Assembly (NCBI RefSeq): GCF_030813055.1
Contig: NZ_JAUSTW010000009.1
Coordinates: 186,001 to 250,000, forward strand
Length of the DNA: 64,000 nucleotides
From: Neobacillus ginsengisoli
Lineage (GTDB): Bacteria > Bacillota > Bacilli > Bacillales_B > DSM-18226
Direction of reading: 5' to 3'
The translations under genes and the position numbers were made by a program. Of the stretch, positions 18,886 through 27,500 are shown piece after piece. Every line of letters begins with the position of its first letter. The stretch's first letter is position 1. Under the pieces are notes generated by a model. That model saw nothing but the letters and a program-made list of their open reading frames with translations. It was not told where the DNA came from and made no database searches.

Positions 18886-18911
18886 GAAAAAATCGGCTTT
18901 CAGATTTTTTC
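18886..18911. repeat. Hairpin gaaaaaatc / gattttttc upstream of selO
   Basis: Nine-base arms with an 8-base loop and A/T runs could terminate transcription weakly in either direction. It lies about 90 bases upstream of selO, within a 300-base gap (18796-19094) that otherwise shows two copies of TAGGGTATAA, possible -10 elements, on the selO strand. Confidence 0.4.
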
Positions 18912-19036
18912 AAACCTAATTAAGTACTTTATATGGTTATCTATTTCCATATTAACTCTTGGCAACCCTTTTTAATGTCTACTTTTGCCAATTTATTATA
19001 CCCTACATCCAAATAAACTACTATTTATAAAAAATA

Positions 19037-19079
19037 GCTGACTCGAAAAGGTTATGTTGAACGCTCTTTTCGAGTCAGC
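19037..19079 (-). terminator. Terminator after the coiled-coil gene
   Basis: Fourteen-base perfect arms (gctgactcgaaaag and complement) with a 15-base loop; on the minus strand TATTTTTTAT follows. It sits 16 bases after the stop at 19095. Confidence 0.8.
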
Positions 19080-19094
19080 TTCTAAAGTTTTTCT

Positions 19095-19376
19095 TTAAAA
19101 CTCCCCGTCGAAGGGGGTAAATTGAATGTGTAATCTGTTTTCCACTGCACGAAGCCGCTGATTTACTCGATGAAGCCGGCGTTGAAGCTGGTCAATTTCT
19201 TTTTGTTGCCGATCATTTTGCCTTTCAAGCTGACTAACTCTGCGTTCAAGCTGCTGCCATTGAGGAAGTTGCAGTAGCTGCGACAGTTGTCTGTTCGGGT
19301 CATATAGTTCCTGCTGTGCATATGGATTGTAGTCGAACTGACCCTGTTGAATTGGATAATTTCCATACGGATACAT
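19095..19376 (-). CDS. Hypothetical Tyr/Gln-rich coiled-coil protein (93 aa)
   Basis: The N-terminal third is rich in Tyr, Pro, Gln and Asn (MYPYGNYPIQQGQFDYNPYA). The C-terminal two thirds form a heptad coiled coil rich in Gln, Arg and Leu. AAAGGAGA at good spacing supports the ATG at 19376; the 52 codons upstream in frame look non-coding. The composition is like that of spore-coat-associated proteins, which is only a suggestion. It stands alone with its own terminator, divergent from the MFS transporter. Confidence 0.7.
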   Translation of the reverse strand: MYPYGNYPIQQGQFDYNPYAQQELYDPNRQLSQLLQLPQWQQLERRVSQLERQNDRQQKEIDQLQRRLHRVNQRLRAVENRLHIQFTPFDGEF

Positions 19377-19582
19377 TTGGGCATTCTCCTTTTGGGTTAA
19401 TATCCTACAGAATATGCAGACATTTACGGTGTGAAAAGGCAAATGCCCAGAAACTGCCGGAGTGCAAAAAAATATAGATCTGAATTCGCATATGAATACA
19501 CCTATGCAAAACTTGTATGTTACAATCAACATTGAACTTTCTGTTTCTCTTTAAAGCTATATGAAAAAAGGAAGTGAGATCA

Positions 19583-20770
19583 TTGAAATCCAGAAACGGA
19601 AAGATTTTGCTCGGATTATCGGTTGCTGCGTTTTTGGGGCCATTTACCCAGACCATTTATACACCTAGTCTGGTGGAGGTTGGACATTATTTTGCAGTAA
19701 ATCAATTTATGGTGAATCTAACCATCTCCCTATATACGTTTGTTTTGGCCGCCAATCAGTTCTTTATTGGTCCCCTGACAGATACTCGCGGGCGAAAAGC
19801 AACTTTGCTGCCGGGCCTGCTAATTTTTATGGTTGGCTCCCTAATTTGTTTTCTCTCACCAAACTATTTTCTGTTTCTCTTCGGGAGAGCAATGCAAGCT
19901 TTTGGGATTACGACCGGCTCTGTCGTAGCCGCTGCTGTTATTGGAGACATTTATGCTCCAGCCGAGCGAGGCAAAGCTATGAGTGTGTACCAAACTATGG
20001 TTTTTCTTGGTCCTGTTCTCGGTCCTGTCATCGGAAGCTTGATTGCATCATACGCTGAATGGCATTGGGCATTTGCCGTTTTGGCTGCTGGAGCATTGTT
20101 TGCATACTTCTATAACCATTTTACGTTAGAAGAGACGCTAAAGAAGGATGCTGCTCCGAGCCGAATTACCTTTAAAACCTTCACAGGGATAGTAAAGAAT
20201 CGTGCCGCTTTTTCGATTATGCTGCTTGGTTTTGTACAGTTTTACGGCTATTATATTTATTTAGTTTTTATTCCCGGTTTACTGGACGAACTTTTTACGG
20301 TGTCTCTGGTAATGAAAGGCTTGTTTTTCGTTCCTTTGACAGCGGGGATTGTTTTGGGGTCCTTCCTAGGAGGCAAAATTCAAACGTTTATGCGGCATAC
20401 GTCTATTCTCGTGTATTCAGCATATGGACTCGGATTAGGGGTTGCGGTTTTCTGGGTATTGCTTTCCTTACACCTCATCACAATACCGGCATTAATTGTA
20501 TTTTTACTTGTCTACGGTGTCTTGCAAGGTATAAGTCTACCTTCGCAAATTACCTCTCTTGTTAATTTATTTACCAAGGAGAAAGGAACAGTAATGGGGA
20601 TTTACAACTTTATCCGCTTTAGCGGAGCAGCAATTGGCCCGCTCCTTGGCTCATTCTTTTTTGGTTTTGGCGGCGAAAATGCTTTATATATTACCTTGAC
20701 GTTGTTCTTGCTGTGTGGCGCTTTTGTTATACAGCGAAACAGTCGGGTATTACAAAGTAAGCTTGGATAA
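19583..20770 (+). CDS. MFS transporter, drug-efflux (DHA1/Bcr-CflA-like)
   Basis: About 395 residues with 12 predicted membrane helices. The loop 2-3 motif A is GPLTDTRGRKATLLPG, and the motif-C-like LGPVLGPVIGS lies in helix 5. A TTG at 19583 is preceded by AAGGAAGTGA at suitable spacing; the GTG nine bases earlier is too close to that site. The family exports drugs or metabolites by proton antiport. The substrate cannot be read from the sequence. It is a single gene, followed by a strong hairpin. Confidence 0.85.
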   Translation: MKSRNGKILLGLSVAAFLGPFTQTIYTPSLVEVGHYFAVNQFMVNLTISLYTFVLAANQFFIGPLTDTRGRKATLLPGLLIFMVGSLICFLSPNYFLFLFGRAMQAFGITTGSVVAAAVIGDIYAPAERGKAMSVYQTMVFLGPVLGPVIGSLIASYAEWHWAFAVLAAGALFAYFYNHFTLEETLKKDAAPSRITFKTFTGIVKNRAAFSIMLLGFVQFYGYYIYLVFIPGLLDELFTVSLVMKGLFFVPLTAGIVLGSFLGGKIQTFMRHTSILVYSAYGLGLGVAVFWVLLSLHLITIPALIVFLLVYGVLQGISLPSQITSLVNLFTKEKGTVMGIYNFIRFSGAAIGPLLGSFFFGFGGENALYITLTLFLLCGAFVIQRNSRVLQSKLG

Positions 20771-20796
20771 AGAATTGTTTCAGGGTAACTTGATGA

Positions 20797-20833
20797 AGGA
20801 CAATATCCACTTCTCTGAGCGGATATTGTCCTT
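20797..20833. repeat. Hairpin with 13-bp perfect arms after the MFS gene
   Basis: Arms aaggacaatatcc / ggatattgtcctt surround a 12-base loop. No U-run follows, but its position 26 bases past the MFS stop suggests a transcript end or stabiliser. Its right arm is also the first half of the repeat at 20827. Confidence 0.6.
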
Positions 20834-20940
20834 CAAAACCGATTTCAAAGACAGAGTCCCTCTTATTAAAGCAGATTCTGTCCTTCAAAACCGATTTCAA
20901 AGATAACTTCCCTCTTCCTAAAGTGGATTTTGTCCTTCTT
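20827..20940. repeat. Tandem 52-bp intergenic repeat (2 copies plus a partial)
   Basis: Units begin tgtccttcaaaaccgattt at 20827 and 20879, with the first 25 bases identical and the rest similar (ccctctt..taaag..gatt). A third partial copy starts tgtccttct at 20931. Unit length is 52 bases. It lies between the convergent MFS and dehydrogenase genes. There are no CRISPR-like unique spacers. Confidence 0.7.
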
Positions 20941-20969
20941 AAAATCAAAGCCCCTCTAAATTTCCCCAA

Positions 20970-22028
20970 TTATAATCTTTTTAACCTCCTACAAATTTCA
21001 TCCCCAACCTCAATGGTAGAAGCCTTCCCTCCTATATCAGGTGTCTTAAAACCGTCATTTGTAGCATCCTCTACAACATCAAGAAGCTTTCGGCCCAGCT
21101 CAATCTCTCCGAAGTGGTCAAGCATCATTTTCGCTGTCCAAATTTGTCCAATTGGATTCGCAATCCCCTTGCCAAAAATATCCGGAGCTGATCCATGAAC
21201 AGGCTCAAACATCGAAGGATATTTTCCATTTAAATTGATATTAGCTGCCGGAGCAATCCCAATGCTACCCATAATCGCTCCGCCGACATCTGTTAAAATA
21301 TCTCCAAACAAGTTGCTTGCAACGATGACATCAAAGATTTGCGGACGTGACACAAAAAAAGCTGCTAAGGCATCAATATGATAGGATGCGGTTTGAATAT
21401 CCGGATAATCCGCTCTTACATCATTAAAAACTTCATCCCAAAATGGCATTGAGTGGATGATCCCGTTTGACTTTGTCGCGGAAGCAACATGCCCTCTTCT
21501 TTTCTTTGCCAGCTCAAAAGCGTATCGCATGGCACGCTCTGTCCCTTTCCTTGTGAATACAGCATTTTGAATAACTACCTCATCTTCTCCTCGATGAATC
21601 CTGCCGCCGACTTCACTGTACTCACCTTCACTGTTTTCCCTAACAACAATCAAATCAAAATCTTTGGGATTTACGAGCGGCGACTGTAGACCTTTAAAAA
21701 ATTTAGCCGGACGAATATTAATCGATTGCTCCAATTCTCTTCTAATTTTTATTAATAGTCCCCATAATGAAACATGATCTGGGACAAGTTCAGGGTTTCC
21801 AATCGCCCCTAGAATAATAGCATCAAAGCTTTTTAATGTTTCTAACCCGTCCTCCGGCATCATTTTTCCATGCTCCAGATAATAGTCGCAGCTCCAAGGA
21901 AATTCTTTAAAATCAAATTTCAGTCCGCCATGAAGTTCTTCAATCGTGTTTAGAACATGTAATGAAACCGGAACTACTTCCTTCCCTATTCCATCTCCAG
22001 GTATAGCAGCAATCTCAAATTTTTTCAT
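20970..22028 (-). CDS. D-malate / tartrate dehydrogenase (decarboxylating)
   Basis: Beta-decarboxylating dehydrogenase of 352 residues. Motifs are IAAIPGDGIGKEVVP at the start, the GAIGNPELVPDHVSLWG substrate loop, VVRENSEGEYSEVGG, and the NAD/metal segment SNLFGDILTDVGGAIMGS. The N-terminus and loop fit the YcsA/TtuC/DmlA branch rather than isopropylmalate or isocitrate dehydrogenase. It oxidises D-malate or tartrate with NAD and Mn/Mg. A GAGAGGG site precedes the ATG. It is a single gene without an adjacent uptake system or regulator. Confidence 0.88.
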   Translation of the reverse strand: MKKFEIAAIPGDGIGKEVVPVSLHVLNTIEELHGGLKFDFKEFPWSCDYYLEHGKMMPEDGLETLKSFDAIILGAIGNPELVPDHVSLWGLLIKIRRELEQSINIRPAKFFKGLQSPLVNPKDFDLIVVRENSEGEYSEVGGRIHRGEDEVVIQNAVFTRKGTERAMRYAFELAKKRRGHVASATKSNGIIHSMPFWDEVFNDVRADYPDIQTASYHIDALAAFFVSRPQIFDVIVASNLFGDILTDVGGAIMGSIGIAPAANINLNGKYPSMFEPVHGSAPDIFGKGIANPIGQIWTAKMMLDHFGEIELGRKLLDVVEDATNDGFKTPDIGGKASTIEVGDEICRRLKRL

Positions 22029-22067
22029 CCTGACCCTCTCTCAATCCTTTTTATCATTATTTTACTT

Positions 22068-23306
22068 CTAAACCTGTCTTTTGAATATCATTTCAATTGT
22101 TGTTCCTTTTCCGGGGATGCTTTGAACCTTTGTCTTTCCTTGATGTTGTTCAATAATCCATTTTGCGATCGATAAACCAAGTCCGGTTCCTTCGCCTGCT
22201 GTTCTTACTTTATCCCTTTGATAAAAGCGGTCAAAGATTTTTGGAATGTCCTCTTCCGGGATGCCGATTCCTGTATCTTTTACCCTTAAGGTAATGGAAG
22301 AGCCAATTTGATGACAGGAAAGGCAGATCTCCCCGCCTTCATTTGTATACTTCATGGCATTGTCCAGCAAGATAACGATTAATTGATGAATTCTTTCCTG
22401 ATCGGCAAGAAAGAGGACAGACTCTGAAACATCTAAATGAATCGACTTCCCTTGATACGTAGCGATATCTTCAAATTGCTGTGTTATATTTTTTAAAAGC
22501 TCATCCAATCGAAAAACCTGTTTCTTTATTTCAATTTGATTGGAATCCGATCTGGCTAATATCAGTAAATTGGCCACCAGTTTCGAAAGCCTTCTCGATT
22601 CATTTGAAATCGCAGAGACATCGATAATTTTTTCCCGTATACTTGCCTGCGGCGAACGAAATAATACATCAGTTTTTGCTTGGATCACTGCTAATGGAGT
22701 TCTTAACTCATGGGAAGCGTCGGACACAAATTGCTGCTGTTTTTGCCAGGCATTTTTAATGGGTATCAAGGATTTTCCAGCTAGGAGATAACCGGAAACC
22801 ACTGCACATATCACTCCTAGGCCACAACCAATCAGTAAAATCAACAACAGCCGATTTAGTAATTCTTTTTCCGAATTTACATTCCGAATGAATTGGACTC
22901 TTATTTTCCCGGAATCGCTTGTGTACATTTCAATTGAAATATATCTAAATGAAAATCCTTCGATAGTGACATCCTTCAGTGTATTTAAATTTTTCGGTTC
23001 AATTAGCTTTTCATTATCTTGAAAAATTCCTGAGTCATGACTTTGTTGATCCAGTAAATTATTTTTTTCATTCCATAATAACGTAACAATCCTTGGGTCT
23101 CCTCTCATTCCCATAGGGCTGCCATTACGATCAGATACAGGCTGATCCTGCTGAAAATGACGGGCGGATTCGAGCAGCGATTGATTTACATCCTTATATA
23201 AACTATTTTCGGTATAAAAATAGACAATACTGCCAAGGATCCCAATCAACACAATAAAAACCAAGGAATTTAAAAAAGTCAGTCGTAGATGTGTTTTGCG
23301 GAACAT
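22068..23306 (-). CDS. Sensor histidine kinase (EnvZ/BaeS-like), without adjacent response regulator
   Basis: A 412-residue membrane kinase. TM1 is about 9-31, an extracytoplasmic sensor follows, and TM2 is about 152-176. The phosphoacceptor His is in SDASHELRTPLAV (about 199). The N-box is LLDNAMKYTNEGG, the G1 box DTGIGIPEEDI and the G2 box GEGTGLGLSIAK. AAAGGAG supports the start at MFRKTHLRL (23306). No receiver-domain gene adjoins it. The next gene upstream on the strand is the ABC permease, 160 bases away behind a terminator. It probably senses an envelope or antimicrobial cue, but the partner is unseen. Confidence 0.88.
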   Translation of the reverse strand: MFRKTHLRLTFLNSLVFIVLIGILGSIVYFYTENSLYKDVNQSLLESARHFQQDQPVSDRNGSPMGMRGDPRIVTLLWNEKNNLLDQQSHDSGIFQDNEKLIEPKNLNTLKDVTIEGFSFRYISIEMYTSDSGKIRVQFIRNVNSEKELLNRLLLILLIGCGLGVICAVVSGYLLAGKSLIPIKNAWQKQQQFVSDASHELRTPLAVIQAKTDVLFRSPQASIREKIIDVSAISNESRRLSKLVANLLILARSDSNQIEIKKQVFRLDELLKNITQQFEDIATYQGKSIHLDVSESVLFLADQERIHQLIVILLDNAMKYTNEGGEICLSCHQIGSSITLRVKDTGIGIPEEDIPKIFDRFYQRDKVRTAGEGTGLGLSIAKWIIEQHQGKTKVQSIPGKGTTIEMIFKRQV

Positions 23307-23360
23307 CCTAAGTACTCCTTTCCCGTTCATTTTACAATCAGCCTGTTATTTTGACTTTAA

Positions 23361-23424
23361 GAATTGTCCAGCTCTAGCGCCCAAAGACTAGTGTACGTCA
23401 CTAAACGGGTGCTTTCGCTTTTCT
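23361..23424. repeat. Dispersed Bacillus-type intergenic repeat
   Basis: The stretch starts aattgtccagctctagcgcc and ends gggtgctttcgcttttc. This is the layout of a degenerate intergenic element common in Bacillaceae (tgtccagctc..gcgcc … ggcgctttcgctttt), with variable inner bases. It lies between the ABC operon terminator and the kinase gene. Recognition is from memory of such elements, not from a search. Confidence 0.5.
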
Positions 23425-23426
23425 AT

Positions 23427-23454
23427 AAAAAAAGCGGCCGCATAACGCGATCGC
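23427..23454 (-). terminator. Terminator of the MacAB/YknXYZ-like operon
   Basis: On the minus strand a GC-rich stem (gcgatcgcg / gcggccgc with one mismatch and GU pairs) is followed by seven T residues. It lies 15 bases past the permease stop, separating the exporter from the kinase gene. Confidence 0.75.
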
Positions 23455-23468
23455 TACCTTTCCTCTCC

Positions 23469-24650
23469 CTATTCATACCTAAGGGCCTGAATGGGATTTA
23501 ATTTTGAAGCTTTGTTAGCAGGGAATACCCCGAACACGACTCCAACTACAAGAGAGAACAAGAATGATAACAGCATGACCGATGTTGAATAGGAAATAGA
23601 CATATTCATAAAGGTTGAAACAATTTTTCCTATCCCTAGACCTGCGAAAATACCGATGACTCCACCCATTGAGCTTAAAACAACAGCTTCAATAAGGAAC
23701 TGCAGTAAAACATCCCGCCTTTTGGCTCCAATCGCCTTTCGAATCCCGATTTCTTTTGTCCGTTCTGACACGGAAACAAGCATGATATTCATAATTCCAA
23801 TCCCGCCGACAAGTAAGGAAATACTTGCAATTCCTCCTAGCATCATCGTCATCGTATTGGAAACAGAACTCATCGTATTCATTAAATCCTGCTGATTAGT
23901 AACACTATAAGAGTCACTTTTATTTGGATACAAGGAAGCCATCTCCATTTCAACCTCAGTCATGACAAAATCCATATGGTCCTGGCTCTTTCCTTGTAAA
24001 TAAACCTGGCTGATTGTTGTAGTACCAACTACACGCTCACCTGTGCTAAGCGGTACAATGACAACATCATCTCCGCTTTGTCCCAAAGAGCTCCCTTTAG
24101 AAGCTAAAACGCCAATTATTTTAAAAGAAGTTCCCTCAATTTGAATATATTGCCCCACAGGATTGTCGGTTCCAAAAAATGTCGAAGCTGTATCCGATCC
24201 GAGAACAACGACCTTTTGTCTGTATTCGACATCAAGATCCGTGATAAACCGACCTTGATTCACCTTGGCACCGCGAACCGACTCATAGGCTGCATTCGTT
24301 CCTGTCAGGCTTACTTGAGACGACGTCTTTTCTTTTTTAACCGTTACTCGTCCTGATACGACAGGTGAGACCGCATTGACTCCGTTTAATTTACTTAACT
24401 TGTTGATTTTGTCTTCTGTTAAGGTGATATCCGAACCTGTTGAATTAATGGTTAATAGATTTGTCCCTAATTGATTGATTTGGCTCGTAACATTTTTCGT
24501 TGAGCCTTGGGCAATCGAGACAAGCACGATTACCGAAGAAACACCGATGATAATCCCAAGCATAGTTAAGACGGCTCGCAGCTTATTGCTTTTAATACTC
24601 TTGAGTGCCATTTTAATAGACTGAATGATGCCCAAGGAGCACACCCCCAT
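23469..24650 (-). CDS. ABC exporter permease, MacB/FtsX type (YknZ-like)
   Basis: About 393 residues. The N-terminal helix carries the family motif SNKLRAVLTMLGIIIGVSSV, a large extracytoplasmic domain follows, and three C-terminal helices include GIMNIMLVSVSERTKEIGIRKAIGA. Start choice is uncertain: ATG at 24650 or the TTG at 24635 (MGIIQSIKMALKS, closer to YknZ, with GGGGGTG upstream). Both overlap the end of the ATPase gene. With the ATPase and adaptor it forms a tripartite-like exporter of peptides or antimicrobials. In B. subtilis the related YknWXYZ protects against SdpC. Confidence 0.9.
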   Translation of the reverse strand: MGVCSLGIIQSIKMALKSIKSNKLRAVLTMLGIIIGVSSVIVLVSIAQGSTKNVTSQINQLGTNLLTINSTGSDITLTEDKINKLSKLNGVNAVSPVVSGRVTVKKEKTSSQVSLTGTNAAYESVRGAKVNQGRFITDLDVEYRQKVVVLGSDTASTFFGTDNPVGQYIQIEGTSFKIIGVLASKGSSLGQSGDDVVIVPLSTGERVVGTTTISQVYLQGKSQDHMDFVMTEVEMEMASLYPNKSDSYSVTNQQDLMNTMSSVSNTMTMMLGGIASISLLVGGIGIMNIMLVSVSERTKEIGIRKAIGAKRRDVLLQFLIEAVVLSSMGGVIGIFAGLGIGKIVSTFMNMSISYSTSVMLLSFLFSLVVGVVFGVFPANKASKLNPIQALRYE

Positions 24651-25323
24651 TCTCAAAAAGCTGACCATCCTGGATACTGACCATTCTTTTTGCTTGTTTT
24701 GCTATTTCTAGATCATGTGTGATTAGAATTATCGTATGGCCCATTTCATTTAACTCTTTCATCATCGTGAGAATTTCCTTACTGGTTTTACTATCAAGGG
24801 CACCCGTTGGTTCATCCGCAAGCAGAATCGCCGGCTGGCCAACAAGAGCTCGAGCGATGGCTACCCTTTGCTGTTGACCACCTGAAAGCTGAGTCGGTAA
24901 ATGACCGGCCCTTTCCTTTAACCCGACCTTGTCTAGACCTTCCAATGCTCGTTCACGTCTTTCGTTTGCCGTTACGCCGGCATAGAGCATTGGCAATTCT
25001 ACATTTTCAAGAGCTGTTAGTTTCGTTAACAAGTTAAAATTTTGAAAAATAAACCCGATCTTTTGATTGCGAATCATTGCTAATTTATTATCATTCATTT
25101 TTCCAATATCGTTCCCGTCTAGCAGATAGGTCCCAGTATCAGGCCGATCAAGGCAGCCAAGCATGTTCATTAACGTGGATTTACCTGAACCGGAAGGACC
25201 AATGATGGCTAAAAATTCGCCTTTTTGAATTTCTAAAGAAACATCATTTAAGGCATGTACGGTTTCCCCTCCAAGTTCATACGTCTTTCTAATGTTGTTA
25301 ATTTCAATAATCGGGGTGCTCAT
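24613..25323 (-). CDS. ABC exporter ATPase (MacB-NBD / YknY-like)
   Basis: A 236-residue nucleotide-binding protein. Walker A is GPSGSGKST (about 40-48), the signature LSGGQQQRVAIARAL, Walker B ILLADEPTGALD, and the switch His ILITHDLEIA. The DEPTGALD variant is typical of the LolD/MacB/YknY group. Its ATG overlaps the adaptor stop by one base (TAATG). Its end overlaps the permease start. Translation of the three genes is therefore tightly coupled. Confidence 0.92.
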   Translation of the reverse strand: MSTPIIEINNIRKTYELGGETVHALNDVSLEIQKGEFLAIIGPSGSGKSTLMNMLGCLDRPDTGTYLLDGNDIGKMNDNKLAMIRNQKIGFIFQNFNLLTKLTALENVELPMLYAGVTANERRERALEGLDKVGLKERAGHLPTQLSGGQQQRVAIARALVGQPAILLADEPTGALDSKTSKEILTMMKELNEMGHTIILITHDLEIAKQAKRMVSIQDGQLFENGGVLLGHHSVY

Positions 25324-26291
25324 TAATTACCGCTCCTTCTGCTATAACCGTTTCCACCGCTACTTCTCATTCCACTATATCCGCCAATGCCGCCAAATCC
25401 GGCTTGCATAAAACTATTTGATTTATTAGAAGTAGACACTGAAGCTGTTCCTGTGGCAAGCTGCGGCAACTGAACCGTCTCTCCTTGAGTTAGTCCTTGA
25501 GTGATTTCTACATTATCTTCATTTGCTAATCCTGTTTGGACAATCTGCTTTTGCGTCTTGCTCGTTTGATTTTCGGCACTTGCAGTTGTAACAAGCACAT
25601 ATTTCTGATTATTAGTTTCATGAACGGCTTCAATTGGTACATAAAGGGCATTTGCCTTGTTTTGGGTGACAATACTTGCTTCCGTGCTCATCCCTACTTT
25701 TAAGCCTGTTGATTTGTCAATATGGACGGTCACATCAAAAGTGGATACTCCATTTGTTGATGTTCCTTCATTTGAAATCGCAGTTACTTTCCCTGTAAAG
25801 GTTTGATCAGGGAATGAGTTTACAGAAATGTTAACAGCTTGGCCCACTTGAATTTTTGCAATGTCTAACTCATCAATGGAAACTACAGTTTGTAAATCAT
25901 TATAGTTTGTAAGATGGGCCAAAACTTCACCGTTTGTTACTCTCTGACCGGCAACCACTGAAACAGAAGTGACAACACCGTCGGTTGGTGCGGTAATCGG
26001 GGTACTGCCATCTGTAAAGGTGACCAACTCAGCCCTTTTGCTTACCGCCTGACCGGCCGTTATATTCACTTCACTAATCGAATTATTATCAATCGTAGAT
26101 TTTATATCCTCGCTCGTAACCGGTTGAACGGTACCTGAGCCACTAACTTTAACCGTTAATGTTCCTTTTTGTACAGATGCAGTTCGTACTTGTGTTGGAA
26201 CTTGTTGAGCGCTTGTTTTTGAGCTAAACCACATATATCCTCCAATTCCGATGACTAAAACACTTATCATAACCATGATCCATTTTTTCAT
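25323..26291 (-). CDS. Membrane-fusion (adaptor) protein of the ABC exporter (MacA/YknX-like)
   Basis: A 322-residue HlyD-family protein with one N-terminal anchor (about 4-22). The lipoyl halves are split (VSGSGTVQPV … VTSVSVVAGQRV) with an unusually short hairpin between them. A beta-barrel and membrane-proximal domain follow (DVTVHIDKSTGLKVGMSTEASI). The C-terminal 35 residues are a low-complexity Gly/Ser/Arg tail (GFGGIGGYSGMRSSGGNGYS). AAAGGAG supports the start. First gene of the operon. Confidence 0.9.
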   Translation of the reverse strand: MKKWIMVMISVLVIGIGGYMWFSSKTSAQQVPTQVRTASVQKGTLTVKVSGSGTVQPVTSEDIKSTIDNNSISEVNITAGQAVSKRAELVTFTDGSTPITAPTDGVVTSVSVVAGQRVTNGEVLAHLTNYNDLQTVVSIDELDIAKIQVGQAVNISVNSFPDQTFTGKVTAISNEGTSTNGVSTFDVTVHIDKSTGLKVGMSTEASIVTQNKANALYVPIEAVHETNNQKYVLVTTASAENQTSKTQKQIVQTGLANEDNVEITQGLTQGETVQLPQLATGTASVSTSNKSNSFMQAGFGGIGGYSGMRSSGGNGYSRRSGN

Positions 26292-26367
26292 TTTTTATTT
26301 ACTCCTTTACTCCATGGTATGTTCCTGATTCGACAACCAAGGATATTTTAAATTTGATAAGCCTATT

Positions 26368-26397
26368 ATTATGTGAGTTGCTTAACATTCCCTTAAG
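26368..26397 (-). promoter_or_regulatory. Candidate promoter and direct-repeat operator of the exporter operon
   Basis: On the minus strand TTAAGG (26396-26391) and CATAAT (26373-26368) are separated by exactly 17 bases, about 75 bases upstream of the adaptor ATG. CTTAAG and a second TTAAG lie 11 bases apart and overlap the -35. Such 11-base direct repeats are typical of OmpR/PhoB-type regulators, the class that partners EnvZ-like kinases such as the one at 22068. Confidence 0.5.
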
Positions 26398-26531
26398 AAA
26401 AAAAAATTTATTCTTTTGCTTCAGAACTTTATTAATAATAAATGCAGTAAGCAATGCTTTATTCGCATGTAAAAGGGACAACCAAGACTAATTGTTAAAT
26501 ATATTTAAGCCCTTTAAACATTAAATATAAA

Positions 26532-26572
26532 AGCCAGTATCTTTTATTACTAAGTAATCAAAGATACTGGCT
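26532..26572 (-). terminator. Terminator downstream of the GNAT gene
   Basis: Thirteen-base arms (agccagtatcttt and complement) plus an inner stem around attac/gtaat; on the minus strand CTTTTATATTT follows. It lies about 140 bases past the acetyltransferase stop. The 420-base gap 26292-26708 holds this and the exporter promoter only. Confidence 0.6.
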
Positions 26573-26708
26573 CTCATATTTTTAATATGAATTTCTAATT
26601 GAACAAAAGCATTCGATTCATATTGAAACTTTAATGTTAGCAAAATAAAAAAGGATCGCTGCCGCAACCCCTTTATCCAACTCAAGCACTTTAAGTGACA
26701 TAACCTGC

Positions 26709-27107
26709 TTAGCGTTTACGCCTAATTGAAAATGCTTTATCCAGTTTTTCAAATCCAATTCGAGGGTAATATTCAATTGCATTTGGTGCTGCTACCAACA
26801 GCAATGTAACCTCTTCACCAAGTTTTTCTTGAACAATGCGAACGAGTTCTTTCCCAATTCCAATACGTTGATATTCAGCATCCACAGCAAGGTCTGACAA
26901 ATAACAACAATAAGAGTAATCAGTTATTGCTCTTGTGATACCAACAAGTTGACCGTTGTTTCTCGCCGTTACAATAATGTCTGCATTATCTACCATCCTT
27001 TGAATACGGTCTAAATCATCTACCGGCCGGGTAATCCCTGACTTTTTAAAGACATCTGCTACTTCCGATGCATCAATCTTTTGAACAAATTCGTATATTA
27101 TCTCCAT
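26709..27107 (-). CDS. GNAT-family N-acetyltransferase
   Basis: A 132-residue single-domain acetyltransferase. The acetyl-CoA motif A is visible as LAVDAEYQRIGIGKELV (about 72-88), with the preceding beta strand VGITRAITD and the C-terminal YYPRIGFEKL. Substrate unknown; this compact form acetylates small amines or proteins. The start ATG at 27107 agrees with the family N-terminus; upstream is gagaggaatatcgag. It is a single gene. Confidence 0.85.
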   Translation of the reverse strand: MEIIYEFVQKIDASEVADVFKKSGITRPVDDLDRIQRMVDNADIIVTARNNGQLVGITRAITDYSYCCYLSDLAVDAEYQRIGIGKELVRIVQEKLGEEVTLLLVAAPNAIEYYPRIGFEKLDKAFSIRRKR

Positions 27108-27256
27108 CTCGATATTCCTCTCCTTGATCAGTCTACCTCGGGTAATAATTCGATAAGGTACTTGTCCTATCCTGCTTCACTAGTAAAATACATTAAAGTT
27201 AGAACGAAACCTTCGATTCCAAATATTGTATAATTTTGATTAAGGAGTTATTAAAT

Positions 27257-27364
27257 TTGTTAGTAAATATGAAAAAGCATGATTTTGATTTATTTACACG
27301 TACTAATTTAAGTAAAGGATGTTTTGAACCGCTTATTAAGATTTATAAAAAAAAGAGTGGCTGA
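27257..27364 (+). CDS. Possible 35-codon ORF
   Basis: A TTG at 27257 follows AAGGAG with about ten bases between them. The product (MLVNMKKHDFDLFTRTNLSK then GCFEPLIKIYKKKSG) is basic and coding-like. An inner ATG at 27269 is the alternative. No terminator or family supports it. The region 27108-27880 is otherwise occupied by the SDR relic. Confidence 0.25.
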   Translation: MLVNMKKHDFDLFTRTNLSKGCFEPLIKIYKKKSG

Positions 27365-27500
27365 ACAATCTTCATTTAGTATTTCTCAAATTAAAGAGCA
27401 ATTTTATTAGTAACTAACCGTAGGTCAACGAGCGTTATTCATGTTTTATGTTTATTATAGATTAGTTTTAAAAACAGGCAGCAACTTTCTATGGCCAATC

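Noticed and set aside
20827..20940. CRISPR-like array
   Set aside because: Only two and a half copies, the whole 52-bp unit is repeated with no unique spacers, and no cas genes are present.
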